DNA of 33,325 bases from a virus, in IMG/VR virus record IMGVR_UViG_3300027770_000166, positions 1-33,325 of that record; one strand, written 5' to 3'. How positions within the stretch are numbered: position 1 is the stretch's first letter; each line of letters begins with the position of its first letter. The notes under the pieces were generated by a model. The model was not told where the DNA came from. It did not search any database and worked only from the letters and a program-made list of their open reading frames with translations. Below are positions 13,312-22,214 of this stretch, piece after piece. Position numbers and translations under genes: made by a program.

Positions 13312-13713
13312 TTAAGAAATGACGTTATATTCTTGAACTATGATTCTAAAAGTACCAGTGCCAGAAATAACTGTACCAGTAGGCACCCATACTTGAGAAA
13401 TTACGGTTTTTTGGTCGATAGCGGTTGCAAATGCTGCAAACGTAGTCGCAAAAGTTCCGGACGTTGTGATTATACCTTGCCCAGAAGTAGCTCCCCCTGC
13501 AGTTTGCACGTTAAAAGCGTCCACTACTGAACTTCCGAGGACATCGTTTTGAGTTCCTTGTAATGCTGTTACCCCACCGATCGTAAAAGTTGCTGAACCG
13601 ATTAAATTAACAGTCAGTAGGGCGTACTTTCCTGCCGGAATAGTATAGGAAGCAGTTTTAACAGATACACTAGATGGGTTATTATTAAACGGAATGACAA
13701 AAGGTGCAGACAT
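13312..13713 (-). CDS. Beta-rich structural protein, 133 aa
   Basis: Low-charge Ser/Thr/Gly/Val-rich protein (starts MSAPFVIPFNNNP; TIPAGKYALLTV and SATFTIGGV strands), typical of small phage surface or fibre-tip proteins. Good ribosome site (GGGG before ATG). It lies directly after the 171-aa tail protein. No family assigned; a minor tail or fibre role is likely. Confidence 0.6.
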   Translation of the reverse strand: MSAPFVIPFNNNPSSVSVKTASYTIPAGKYALLTVNLIGSATFTIGGVTALQGTQNDVLGSSVVDAFNVQTAGGATSGQGIITTSGTFATTFAAFATAIDQKTVISQVWVPTGTVISGTGTFRIIVQEYNVIS

Positions 13714-13715
13714 AT

Positions 13716-14231
13716 TTATTCCCCGTAAACTGTGATTAAAAATTTACTCATAACGCCACTTGTAGGCATTTGAGTTATATCAAAGCGCAAAAGATTCCCA
13801 ACAACCATGGATGTTTTTGTAGCATCAAACACTTGGTTTGTACTTTTTGCATAGTCAGCAATTGAGGCGTAAACAAGTGATGGTTTAGTAGTGAAAATTG
13901 TCGTGAATGATGTTGAATTTAAGTCAGTGGTTGATTTTTTTATGTCAACCTCAAACGTTCCAGTCAAAGAACCTTTTTCAAAAATCTGAACATAGGCGCT
14001 AGTTATTGTGAAGTTATCGTTCGATTCCCAATAGTACAAACCTGTTCCAGTTGAAAATTCTGAACCATTTAAAACAAAGAATTTAATGATAGGAATTTTT
14101 GAAGATGAAGATTCGATTGCATTTAGGCGAGTTTCCAAATCATCAAAATTATTTTTAACCTTGTCCCATAGTTCTTTTTTAATCGCTGAACCCACGGCGA
14201 TGGCAAGGCTTGAAATTGAACTAAACGCCAT
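13716..14231 (-). CDS. Tail fibre or tail-associated protein, 171 aa
   Basis: The N terminus (MAFSSISSLAIAVGSAIKKELWDKVKNNFDDLETRLNAIE, given here in parts: residues 1-17 hydrophobic, then a helical linker ending in NAIE near residue 40) is a pattern common at the start of phage tail fibres. A beta-rich domain follows (about 50-171). It begins two bases after the tail-tip gene and probably mounts on it. Confidence 0.55.
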   Translation of the reverse strand: MAFSSISSLAIAVGSAIKKELWDKVKNNFDDLETRLNAIESSSSKIPIIKFFVLNGSEFSTGTGLYYWESNDNFTITSAYVQIFEKGSLTGTFEVDIKKSTTDLNSTSFTTIFTTKPSLVYASIADYAKSTNQVFDATKTSMVVGNLLRFDITQMPTSGVMSKFLITVYGE

Positions 14232-14233
14232 GA

Positions 14234-16777
14234 TTAACCTATTATGTTACACGCCAAAGCGTCTTCGCTTGCGGCGTCCGGTGTTAAAGTGTCATTGTCT
14301 ACAATGTATCCAAAAAGGACTTTGTCATCATTTTTCGCAAGGGCGAAATCTTGGGCGGTATTTGGGCAAATTGCCGGAACTCGGTTAAAAATATTCCCAA
14401 GGTCGGAAATCGTGACCTCAACTTCGGTTTGGCTTTTCTTGATTCCGGTCACAATCCCAATTTTTCGGCGGTCATTCCCACCAAAACGCTTAAATAATCG
14501 GTCAAAATTGATAAAAATCTTGTCATTGACGGCGTTTAGATAGAAAAGCATTTTACCTTTAAGGGTGACGGTCGTTGAGGCAAGCGAGAAGAAAAGCGCC
14601 AGACGTTGAGCAATAATTTCGGCCTTATCGGATTCAAATAAATAGAGTGTTCTTTCTAAGGTATTTTTAAGCCCCACGTATTTATCCACAAAACCCGAGT
14701 TATAAGTCACGGTTTCAAAAGTATCTTGGCCGTTTTGCGTATCCGTAAACGGGCGATAAGAACAAATCACATTATTATAAATCTCGGTCTTTGACTGAGT
14801 GTCCCAAGAAAGAACGTCATCGTCTTTTAGGACTTTGGTTGTGTCGGGCTTTTCAGCATTGAGGATACTGTAGGAAATGCTTAGTGAACTATCCCCGTAA
14901 AGGCTTCCAAAGACACTTTCGTTTATGCGAGTAATGGAGTCACGAATGGAGGGCGCCTCGCTTCCAATCGTGTCAGGAATAACCAAGGAAACAACATAGT
15001 CGCAATCGGCCTTAGCTTTCTCAAAAGAGGGCGCATTGATTGACGAGAAGCCAGCGTCATTAACGACTAAGTGCTTAACTACGTCCGAAGGTGTTTTAAG
15101 CCACGCGCCCGAAGCGTCTTCAAAGCCGAGGCAATTGCACGTTATTAGTGAATCGTCTTGGATGTAATCAACCGCTTTAATAAGTGCGGTCGTGGTCGCC
15201 GTCGTTCCCGTGTAGTTTGATCTAAGGATTATACTTTGCTCTTTGACGTCAAGAATTTCGTGCCAAGTGTTCTCGCCTGAAATAATAGAGTTTTTTCTTA
15301 TCCAATCGCGCGGCTTTAAGATCGAACGAAAATCAACCGTCGCAGTCGTTGAGAGTGTTGAGGTTGAACTTGTGAAAGTTATACTTACACCGGCAAGCTT
15401 TTCTTGCGTGATATTAAATTCGGCCAACGGTTCAAGTGTGATAATAGCTTCGGCGAGATTGATAAAAGTCCAATCCCTATTAAAAATAAGCTCACGATTA
15501 CCGAAGAACACGTTTTGAATAGCGAGCTTTATGAATGTATCCCCTGCGCTTGGAGTGGGCGCAATGGCGTTTTGCGTGACAATTTCGCTTCCTGAGATCC
15601 TTCGCACCGTGACGAGGTCGCCGTTTATCTCGACTTGATCGCCGGCGAAAATGTCCTCAGTTGAGGCCACTATAAAACGGTTGTTGGCCTTGACGGTTGT
15701 GATTGTGGTCGTCGGTTGCCTTAAGGCGTGTCCGGCCACGTGCCATGACCTATTGTAAAAACGGTAAGGGATTTTTGGGTTGTTACGAATCGCCTGACTA
15801 ATGATGTTTGTCTCGGCGACCTTATTCAAGACTAGTGCCGTATTACTAGAAATAGATTCCACTCCGAACTTGTAAACGACTGATTCTACTGTGAAAATTA
15901 ATTCATCCCCAACGCTTACTTGGCTTAAGAATAAAGTGCCCACGCCTGCGAGTGTATTGGTTGCGATTAAGACCGTAGCCGTACCAGTAAGAGGAAATGA
16001 TTCTAAAATATTACTTACTCCGGCGGTCTTGACTTGCTTTACTTGCCCGTAAATTCGGCGCTTAGGTGTATCAATTAATGAGTCTTGAATCGTCCCATCA
16101 AGGGCGGTGAAGACGCCGAGATTGACCTTGTCCCGAAGCTTAAAAACGAAATCCTTGACGTTAAACTTCACGCTAGAAATTCCGTAATCCTTGGAATCAA
16201 TCACGCCCTCGAAGACTCTCCGCGCTTCCGTGACTGGCGTTTCAGTGAACCATGAATAGAACGAGACGGTTTTGTTTTCAAAAATAAACGTGTCAAAAAT
16301 CTCATCAAAAAAACCGGTGTTAATAAAATCAATTGAGCTTGATGACTCTAAGACCACGCCCGTCGATTCCGAGTCAAGTTGTTGGCCCACGCTTCCGATG
16401 CTTGTCAAATAAGGAAGCCACTCGACGACCTCGCCACTAGCTAAATCATAAGGAAGATTTAAGGGGGCGTTAGAAAAGAAAAGCTTATAGGTGAAACTCA
16501 TTTCAAGCGTCTTAGGATTAACCCCACCAACGCAAAACAAGTAAATGGTTTTATTTTTTATGTCATGGTAATAAGTTCCGGACACGACCGCGCCAAGGCT
16601 TGAGACTTTTGTCATTGCTTGGCCTGAGACTTTAACGGATTCCACGAAATGATTGACGGAACGCTTATAGATTGAGCCAGAGTGAAGCGTGAAAAGTTTA
16701 ACTAAATGCTCGGCTTGACACGTTACCAGAGTGACCTTTTCACTTCTCGTTAATAGCGCCGCCTCTTCAAATGTCAC
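14234..16777 (-). CDS. Large tail tip or baseplate hub protein
   Basis: 847 aa, the largest protein in the genome. It follows tape measure, distal tail protein and a small membrane protein, the position of the tip/hub protein (J-, Tal- or Dit-associated) in siphoviruses. It is mixed beta-rich, with several small all-beta stretches. No catalytic lysin motif was noticed. The C terminus ends ACNIIG. The start overlaps the preceding small gene by ATGA. Position and size, rather than a clear domain, support the call. Confidence 0.6.
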   Translation of the reverse strand: MTFEEAALLTRSEKVTLVTCQAEHLVKLFTLHSGSIYKRSVNHFVESVKVSGQAMTKVSSLGAVVSGTYYHDIKNKTIYLFCVGGVNPKTLEMSFTYKLFFSNAPLNLPYDLASGEVVEWLPYLTSIGSVGQQLDSESTGVVLESSSSIDFINTGFFDEIFDTFIFENKTVSFYSWFTETPVTEARRVFEGVIDSKDYGISSVKFNVKDFVFKLRDKVNLGVFTALDGTIQDSLIDTPKRRIYGQVKQVKTAGVSNILESFPLTGTATVLIATNTLAGVGTLFLSQVSVGDELIFTVESVVYKFGVESISSNTALVLNKVAETNIISQAIRNNPKIPYRFYNRSWHVAGHALRQPTTTITTVKANNRFIVASTEDIFAGDQVEINGDLVTVRRISGSEIVTQNAIAPTPSAGDTFIKLAIQNVFFGNRELIFNRDWTFINLAEAIITLEPLAEFNITQEKLAGVSITFTSSTSTLSTTATVDFRSILKPRDWIRKNSIISGENTWHEILDVKEQSIILRSNYTGTTATTTALIKAVDYIQDDSLITCNCLGFEDASGAWLKTPSDVVKHLVVNDAGFSSINAPSFEKAKADCDYVVSLVIPDTIGSEAPSIRDSITRINESVFGSLYGDSSLSISYSILNAEKPDTTKVLKDDDVLSWDTQSKTEIYNNVICSYRPFTDTQNGQDTFETVTYNSGFVDKYVGLKNTLERTLYLFESDKAEIIAQRLALFFSLASTTVTLKGKMLFYLNAVNDKIFINFDRLFKRFGGNDRRKIGIVTGIKKSQTEVEVTISDLGNIFNRVPAICPNTAQDFALAKNDDKVLFGYIVDNDTLTPDAASEDALACNIIG

Positions 16778-16986
16778 TTTTTACGTTCCATTAAAATCGC
16801 CTCTATGTTTCGAGTGCGAATTGTGATTTCTTTAACGTTCTCGGAAATGGACTCAACGCGAACCTCAGTCGGCTTCACTACGGTGTATGCTCGCCCTAAA
16901 ACATAAGCGTCAAACCCATAAAACAAACCGACGACGGTTGAGCATGGAATGACGACATATTTAATTAATAGAGCAAACGATTTCAT
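16774..16986 (-). CDS. Small membrane protein, 70 aa, holin candidate
   Basis: One hydrophobic span at residues 5-25 (FALLIKYVVIPCSTVVGLFY), then a soluble tail that looks helical and charged, ending MERKK. It overlaps both neighbours by 1-4 bases between the two tail-tip genes. No holin is evident beside the endolysin, so this is one candidate. A tail-tip membrane-insertion peptide is another. Evidence is only the single span and position. Confidence 0.55.
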   Translation of the reverse strand: MKSFALLIKYVVIPCSTVVGLFYGFDAYVLGRAYTVVKPTEVRVESISENVKEITIRTRNIEAILMERKK

Positions 16987-17744
16987 TACGTCGCCTCTTC
17001 TAGGTTCATGGAAATATCATAGAGCCCGTAAGACTTATTATTGATTTGCGGAATTGAATTTAGATAAAACATTCCGGCAAAGCGGTCTGGATCATTAATC
17101 ATTGAAGCGTCACCAATGCGAGCAAAGAAAGGCTTGGTCGTTCCCTTGGAATCATAGACCACTAAGACTTGATCGAGTTCCGTTTTATCCATGGAGCGAA
17201 TTGAAAAACTAATTTGTTTTTGTCGGCTTATAACATCAACGAACTTTTGCCCGTAACGGTTTTCTTTAATCGTTGAAAGCTCTTTATCTTGATAGTTCCA
17301 ACCGAGGTCTATACCCATGCCGTTGGCGAAGGTGATTTTTTGACCGATAAAAATATTTGAAAGCTCGCAATATCCAAGCGCCGAGGTTAAAACGATTCGC
17401 GCATAGCGATAGGTTTGATTAGTGAACTCTTTAAAGCCAAAGCCTTGAGCCGTGTTAATTGTGACGGTCGTAGTAAATGCCGGTGAAGTCCAAGCGTTTG
17501 TTGTATTCATTTGGAACGTGGCGGTTAATATCCCAAAGCCTGAGCGTGGGGAATCAACTAATAAAATAGAATTAACCACGGAGGCGGTGCCAAAATCAAA
17601 AACTATTGAGTCGCCGTTTGCATTGCTTCGGAAAACCTTGGTTCGCCTATCGTCTTTAAGGTTTACCAATGGAAAAAGAGCGTTCTCAGAAGAGGCCGTC
17701 ATGCTTGCTTGATCTATTAAATTCGTCGAATAAAATGAAATCAT
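16986..17744 (-). CDS. Distal tail protein with discoidin-like fold
   Basis: 252 aa following the tape measure. The N-terminal 135 residues (NLIDQASMTASSENALFPL ... YRYARIVLTS) resemble F5/8 type C (discoidin-like) modules seen in tail tip proteins: a ligand-loop start, a central FDFG strand and the RYARI signature. The C-terminal part is beta-rich and may be the tail-tube docking region. It overlaps the tape measure stop by ATGA and is likely the Dit-equivalent linking tube and tip. Confidence 0.6.
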   Translation of the reverse strand: MISFYSTNLIDQASMTASSENALFPLVNLKDDRRTKVFRSNANGDSIVFDFGTASVVNSILLVDSPRSGFGILTATFQMNTTNAWTSPAFTTTVTINTAQGFGFKEFTNQTYRYARIVLTSALGYCELSNIFIGQKITFANGMGIDLGWNYQDKELSTIKENRYGQKFVDVISRQKQISFSIRSMDKTELDQVLVVYDSKGTTKPFFARIGDASMINDPDRFAGMFYLNSIPQINNKSYGLYDISMNLEEAT

Positions 17745-19738
17745 GAAATCCTAAAACCGGATTGTACTTCCTTTCTAATCACGGTCGCGATTGCCCGTCC
17801 GTCAACTGAAACGTTTATAGGTTGTGCCATTATGGCGCTAGTTAAGCGGTTTATGGCGTCAATAGTTGAGGCGTTGTTTCCATTACCTGAGCCGTTGGCG
17901 ATATTGAAAAGCTCGGTTTGCTGGGTTCGGTTTAAAATCATCTCGCCCGAGTTTACTCGCGCCTGAACGGAGTCGCCTGTCATGGCGTTCCCTGAGATAA
18001 TCCCCCCTTGTTCGAACTTGAGACCCGAAAGCCTAGCAGCTTGTGCGGCCCCAGCGGCGGCGGCGATTCCTCCGAAGATTGTCCCGAGAACTGGACCCCC
18101 AATACTTGACCCGAATTTAAACGAGGACATTACGGCCGGCGGTGTATCACGGGCAATTTGAGCAAGACCGGCCGCGATTCCGATTCCGGCCATGGTTTTA
18201 TTCTGTGAACTTGCGAGCGAAGTCGCAGCACTAAAGAAAGTGTTCTCGTCGCTTAGAGTGGCCTTGTTAGCGTCTTGCTTTTGCTTAAGCGCCAAATCAT
18301 CAAGTTTCTTTTTACTGTCAACCTTAGACTTTTCAAGTGCCAATTCTTTATCAGATCCAAGTTTTTGGAGCGTTAATTGTGAGGTTTGACTGTCTTTGAT
18401 GAGAGTGGCTTTTTGTTCTTCGGCTGCGAACTTGGCGGCAATTTTGGCCTGTTCAATTCCTATTAATTGTTCAAGCTCAAAAGCATAATTGTCGGCGGTG
18501 ATTTGAGTCGATAAGACACTTTGCTCGGCCTGATAAGCGGCCCACTCAATATCAGATTGCTCCATAAGTAAGCGAGCGGCGGCGCGAGAATCAACGGCGG
18601 CCTTGTCTTCCGGTTTAATATCAGCCTTCCCACCGGAGGCGGCGGCTTGTTTTTTATTTGTTACATCAACCTCAATCGCCCCATTTTTTACTTGGGTTTC
18701 AAGGGCCAATAATTCGGCTTGATATTTTTTAATCTTTGATGTGTCGAATTGGTCTAGCCCGTTTGGTAAGCCCTTGGCCTTGGTTTGAAGCGCCTCGATT
18801 TTCATAGTCACGTTTTCATATTCGCGAGAGAGTTGATTGACTGAGTCGGCGGTTTCTATAAAACCATTACCGCCCCTTGCTTGCTCAATCCGGTAATCGA
18901 CTAGCGCCTGAGTCGCCTCTTCAAATAATCCTTTGGCCGAAGTCATGACGTCTTTAACGAGAGTGCTTCCGGTAACGAATCCCCCAAGTTCTTCCTGTAA
19001 GTCGGAATAAGCGTTAGAGAGTGAAGTCACGCCCCCTTGATAGGTTGCCAACTCGTTAGCGGCTGCGCCTCCGAATTTAGCGTTTACAATATCAAACGCC
19101 GCGCCATTTTTGAGTTGTTCTTCGGTGAGATTTTTTAGCTCGGGAATAAATTGCGCCAGTCTTCCGGCGCTTCCTGAAAATGTTTTTCCTAGTTTTTCGA
19201 CGTTTGATTCTAATGAACCGCCGAAAGTCGCGGCGAGATTGGCGGCCGCTTGAACGAGTTGTTTTGATTGCTCATTTGAGGCACCAAACGACTTGGCCAC
19301 GGCGATTTGACTGACAACAACCTCGTCCCCATAGACCGAGACTTTTTGCATTGAAGTGGCGAAATTCAAAAGGTCATTACTTGCGGCGCCTGAGAAGTCG
19401 CCCGAAGCTTTTAAAGATTGATTGAGTCGATTGATTGCGTTTTCTTGCTCAATGGCGGCGTTAACTGAACCCAAGACAAAATCTTTTATGGCGTTGGCCG
19501 TTCCAATAATTGCCGAGCTTGCAAGGTTCGCAATCGTGACCCCACCGACAAGGCTTTTAAACCCACCACTCACACCTTGAGCCGCTTGGGCAATGACGCC
19601 CATGGATTCATCCCCCTTTTTCCCGAGGGTTTCAAAGCCGTCCTCGGTCTTTTGAATTTCTTTAGTTAGCTGTTTGAGTGCTTTCTCGGCAGCGTCTTTT
19701 AAGAGTTGAATTTCAACGGAGACTTTATTTTCGGCCAT
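17741..19738 (-). CDS. Tail length tape measure protein
   Basis: 665 aa. The N terminus is coiled-coil (KQLTKEIQKTEDGFETLGK). Hydrophobic segments lie near 65-95 and 515-555, and a long Lys/Gln/Ala helical part runs about 370-500. These are typical of tape measure proteins. It follows the frameshifted chaperone pair, the standard siphovirus order. At about 0.15 nm per residue, the tail would be close to 100 nm. The start overlaps the chaperone stop by 14 bases. Confidence 0.88.
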   Translation of the reverse strand: MAENKVSVEIQLLKDAAEKALKQLTKEIQKTEDGFETLGKKGDESMGVIAQAAQGVSGGFKSLVGGVTIANLASSAIIGTANAIKDFVLGSVNAAIEQENAINRLNQSLKASGDFSGAASNDLLNFATSMQKVSVYGDEVVVSQIAVAKSFGASNEQSKQLVQAAANLAATFGGSLESNVEKLGKTFSGSAGRLAQFIPELKNLTEEQLKNGAAFDIVNAKFGGAAANELATYQGGVTSLSNAYSDLQEELGGFVTGSTLVKDVMTSAKGLFEEATQALVDYRIEQARGGNGFIETADSVNQLSREYENVTMKIEALQTKAKGLPNGLDQFDTSKIKKYQAELLALETQVKNGAIEVDVTNKKQAAASGGKADIKPEDKAAVDSRAAARLLMEQSDIEWAAYQAEQSVLSTQITADNYAFELEQLIGIEQAKIAAKFAAEEQKATLIKDSQTSQLTLQKLGSDKELALEKSKVDSKKKLDDLALKQKQDANKATLSDENTFFSAATSLASSQNKTMAGIGIAAGLAQIARDTPPAVMSSFKFGSSIGGPVLGTIFGGIAAAAGAAQAARLSGLKFEQGGIISGNAMTGDSVQARVNSGEMILNRTQQTELFNIANGSGNGNNASTIDAINRLTSAIMAQPINVSVDGRAIATVIRKEVQSGFRIS

Positions 19739-20158
19739 TTTTTGCGCTCTTTTTTAGTTGTTCAATTTCTTTTTCGCTCACTATTGATTCGACTAAATTC
19801 ATAACGTCTAGATACTTTGCCGGTTGATCGAGTAGACCGCCGTGATTTGCCAGGATTCCTTTTCTGAATTGCCGGTGAACGTCTAAAAGTTGTCCATAAG
19901 CTTGATTATAAAAGTTTCCGGCGCAAATCGTGTAAAATATTCCTTCGCTTAATGGACGCTTAAACGGAACTTTTCCCGTGCATCCCTTTCTTGTTTCCCT
20001 GTAGTTCTCGTCGGTCTTTAAGGTGCAGCGGTTGCATTGAAGCGCCTGATTATAAATGACCTCGATCGAACTTTTAACCATAACGAAATCATAATTAGTG
20101 ACCTCGTTAATCGCCTGAGCTTCCCAAAGGAAAGCGTCTAAGAAACTCAGACCGCCTT
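19725..20158 (-). CDS. Second tail assembly chaperone segment (GT-type T part), made by -1 frameshift
   Basis: This frame is open from the slippery site (20162-20156) to 19725. After slippage it adds 143 residues beginning GGLSFLDAFLWEAQAINE to the upstream chaperone, giving a fusion of about 284 aa. A free 118-aa product from an ATG at 20081 is possible, but that ATG has no ribosome site. The T part has four cysteines (positions 16, 19, 34, 53 of the 118-aa numbering), a Cys-x2-Cys pair plus two, resembling a zinc site. It would bind tape measure and tube protein during tail assembly. Its stop overlaps the tape measure start by 14 bases. Confidence 0.8.
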
Positions 20159-20162
20159 TTTT
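20119..20162 (-). other. -1 programmed ribosomal frameshift site
   Basis: On the - strand the chaperone reads GAA AAA AAG, containing the heptamer A AAA AAG (20162-20156) in the correct frame. It is followed after 3 bases by a hairpin GTCTGAG-TTT-CTTAGAC (20152-20136), then directly by a second, GCTTTCC-TTT-GGGAAGC (20135-20119). The zero-frame stop is 4 codons past the site. The -1 frame is open to the tape measure gene. This is the lambda G/GT arrangement. Confidence 0.88.
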
Positions 20163-20578
20163 TCGTCCTCACTCATCTTGGCAACGCGCTCAACTAATAT
20201 CCCTTTGACCGGATTCCCTGACATTGGACTAATGACTTCTCCAAAAATTCCGCTCATGATTTGCGTATTTGCTACGGTGAAATAAGTGTTCACTAGGAAG
20301 CTTAAGACTTCCTCTCCGCAAGTATCATTAAGACAATCCCCATCAAACTCAAGACTGTAATCAATTCCGTCATGGTCTTTTATCCCTTGAATCTCTTTGA
20401 TTGAATGTTTAACGAGGTAAAGCTCTTGCGAGGCCTTATCAATGTAGAGCTTGCCGTCATTGCCCTGCTTAATCAAAGAGGTCATTTCTAACTTTTGACG
20501 GCCAGAAAGAGGGGCAACGATTACCGTCACCCCGTCCATTTTTATTTTAAATCGGTCGCTCAATCTTGCTATTTTCAT
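20147..20578 (-). CDS. Tail assembly chaperone (G-type)
   Basis: 143 aa, starting downstream of GGGGGAA. It sits between the tail tube and tape measure genes, the usual place of the tail assembly chaperone. It has a beta start (ARLSDRFKIKMDGVTVIV) and a helical remainder ending in the acidic/basic run MSEDEKKAV. Most ribosomes should stop at 20147, giving this short form; a minority slip at A AAA AAG to make the long form. Confidence 0.82.
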   Translation of the reverse strand: MKIARLSDRFKIKMDGVTVIVAPLSGRQKLEMTSLIKQGNDGKLYIDKASQELYLVKHSIKEIQGIKDHDGIDYSLEFDGDCLNDTCGEEVLSFLVNTYFTVANTQIMSGIFGEVISPMSGNPVKGILVERVAKMSEDEKKAV

Positions 20579-20598
20579 TTCATTTCCCCCTCAGAAAA

Positions 20599-21774
20599 TT
20601 AAATAAAAGATAAGAAAACAGAATCATTTCCGTTTTTACGGAAAGCTTTGAACTCGATAGCGTCTAAAAGAACGCCGTCACTATCTGCGCTTGGCATATT
20701 GGTGATTTTCATGTTTGGAATCCAAATCGCTACGGCCTGATTGAACTCGCCGGCCGTTGCCGTTGGGTTGTAAGCGTAAACGAAAAGACTTGTCACCGTT
20801 CCGTTCTCAAAGCTATTCCATCGGTCAACGTTCACGGCACTCATATAAGGATTAATTGAACCCGAAACCGAGAACGCTGTTTTTCTTGTCCCAATCTTTC
20901 CACTTGGAGAGCAAGCACTTAACAAATCGGCCTTAGTGTTTTCCATTGAAAGACCAAGTTCAGAGTAGTCAATTTCAGTCGTGCCAATAAAGGCGCAAGC
21001 GTTTTGAAGAACCGGAACTTTTGAATCGTTTGAAAAATCAGGTGAAAGACTTGGTGAGTCTGGCGCTCTTGTAACGTCAAGGCCCTCAACCGAGAAAGAA
21101 ATGTTTGGTGTTTTATTAGCGGCCCAGTTATCAAGTGAAGCCGAGATTGTTTTTAAACCGCTTACTGATTCAAGAATTTCGCCCCCGATATAATGAGCGG
21201 CCGAGAATGACACGGCATCCGAGTTATGAAAGTAAGTTGTGACTTTTTCAATAACCTGAGCTTGAGACATTGCAGAAAAAGGAATCGCCATATTCAAACC
21301 GGCGGCGCCAATAGTGGTCACGACCGAGGCGATTGGACGAAGTTGAAAATCACCGGCCTGCTTTAAAAGAATCGTATCACCGGCCGCGAAATCTGCAATG
21401 TCGGCGTCTTCAATCGCTAAGAATGAAACGGTGTTACCGCTTGCCTTAGTCGTTGTCGTTGACGTGATTTGTCTTTTGCCACCTAAAAGAGATTCATAAA
21501 GAATTTGCCCACGAGGCTCGGCGCCTGCGCTTGACCCTGCTTTAAACTCTAAAGGGATAGTTCCGGTCACGGTCTTAACCCCTAGGCGAGGCTCAACGGC
21601 TTCAATGGTATCGGTCAGGGTTGAACGCTCAATAGATTCACGCGCAAGCTTGAACTCTAAACCGTCTTGAAGTGGCTCTATCGCCTGATTTACAAGTGTT
21701 TCTGGGACAAAAGTTCCCTCGGTAATTTCTTTTACTAAGTAAATGCTTGATTGGCCTTTAACTAATGTTGTCAC
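20599..21774 (-). CDS. Major tail tube protein
   Basis: 391 aa, GTG start at 21774 with AAGGGG upstream. Beta-rich, starting MTTLVKGQSSIYLVKEI, with the N-terminal TEGTFVPETL pattern of phage tube proteins. An additional central domain makes it longer than minimal tube proteins (about 150-250 aa). It is followed by the chaperone pair and tape measure and preceded by the terminator, as expected for siphoviruses. The GTG overlaps the terminator gene's stop. Confidence 0.8.
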   Translation of the reverse strand: MTTLVKGQSSIYLVKEITEGTFVPETLVNQAIEPLQDGLEFKLARESIERSTLTDTIEAVEPRLGVKTVTGTIPLEFKAGSSAGAEPRGQILYESLLGGKRQITSTTTTKASGNTVSFLAIEDADIADFAAGDTILLKQAGDFQLRPIASVVTTIGAAGLNMAIPFSAMSQAQVIEKVTTYFHNSDAVSFSAAHYIGGEILESVSGLKTISASLDNWAANKTPNISFSVEGLDVTRAPDSPSLSPDFSNDSKVPVLQNACAFIGTTEIDYSELGLSMENTKADLLSACSPSGKIGTRKTAFSVSGSINPYMSAVNVDRWNSFENGTVTSLFVYAYNPTATAGEFNQAVAIWIPNMKITNMPSADSDGVLLDAIEFKAFRKNGNDSVFLSFI

Positions 21775-22214
21775 TATTTAACCCCTTTTCTGTAAGTTAT
21801 TGGATATTTAAAAATGATTGAAACTGATTTTTGATTTTGATTTATTTGCGGCTCACTAAATGAAGGCTCGCCCACAACCAAGATATTTCCAGAGCGGCGA
21901 TAACTTATTTCTCGCATGATTAACTCGGCGTCGGAATAGATTGATTCTATGGCGTCCCGAATAGACTGATCGGTTGAGCCTTTTTCGATGAACTCTTTGA
22001 CTAGCTCAATCTCAAAGTCATGCTCAACGGTAATAAAACGAGTCACGCCTTTAACACTTGAGGCGCCAGTCGGACGAATGGCATAAATGTAAGCGTTCTT
22101 AATGCCGTCATTCTTCGTCAAATCGTAAAAGTTTCGTGAAGGGTAAATCATAGGGGTCGCGGTTTTAATCGCGTCCTCGATCATTTTAAGCACTTCTGAG
22201 ACTGCACTACTCAC
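21774..22214 (-). CDS. Tail terminator/completion protein
   Basis: 146 aa, GTG start with AAGGAT upstream. Mixed alpha/beta: an N-terminal helix (EVLKMIEDAIKTATP), then strands with HDFEIELV and SVSIIFKYPITYRKG near the end. This suits tail terminator proteins that cap the tube and bind the head connector. Position, just before the tube protein, supports the call. Confidence 0.65.
   Translation of the reverse strand: MSSAVSEVLKMIEDAIKTATPMIYPSRNFYDLTKNDGIKNAYIYAIRPTGASSVKGVTRFITVEHDFEIELVKEFIEKGSTDQSIRDAIESIYSDAELIMREISYRRSGNILVVGEPSFSEPQINQNQKSVSIIFKYPITYRKGVK

Noticed and set aside
17741-19738. Possible lytic enzyme domain in the tape measure protein
   Set aside because: No catalytic motif of lysozyme, M23 or NlpC/P60 type was visible.
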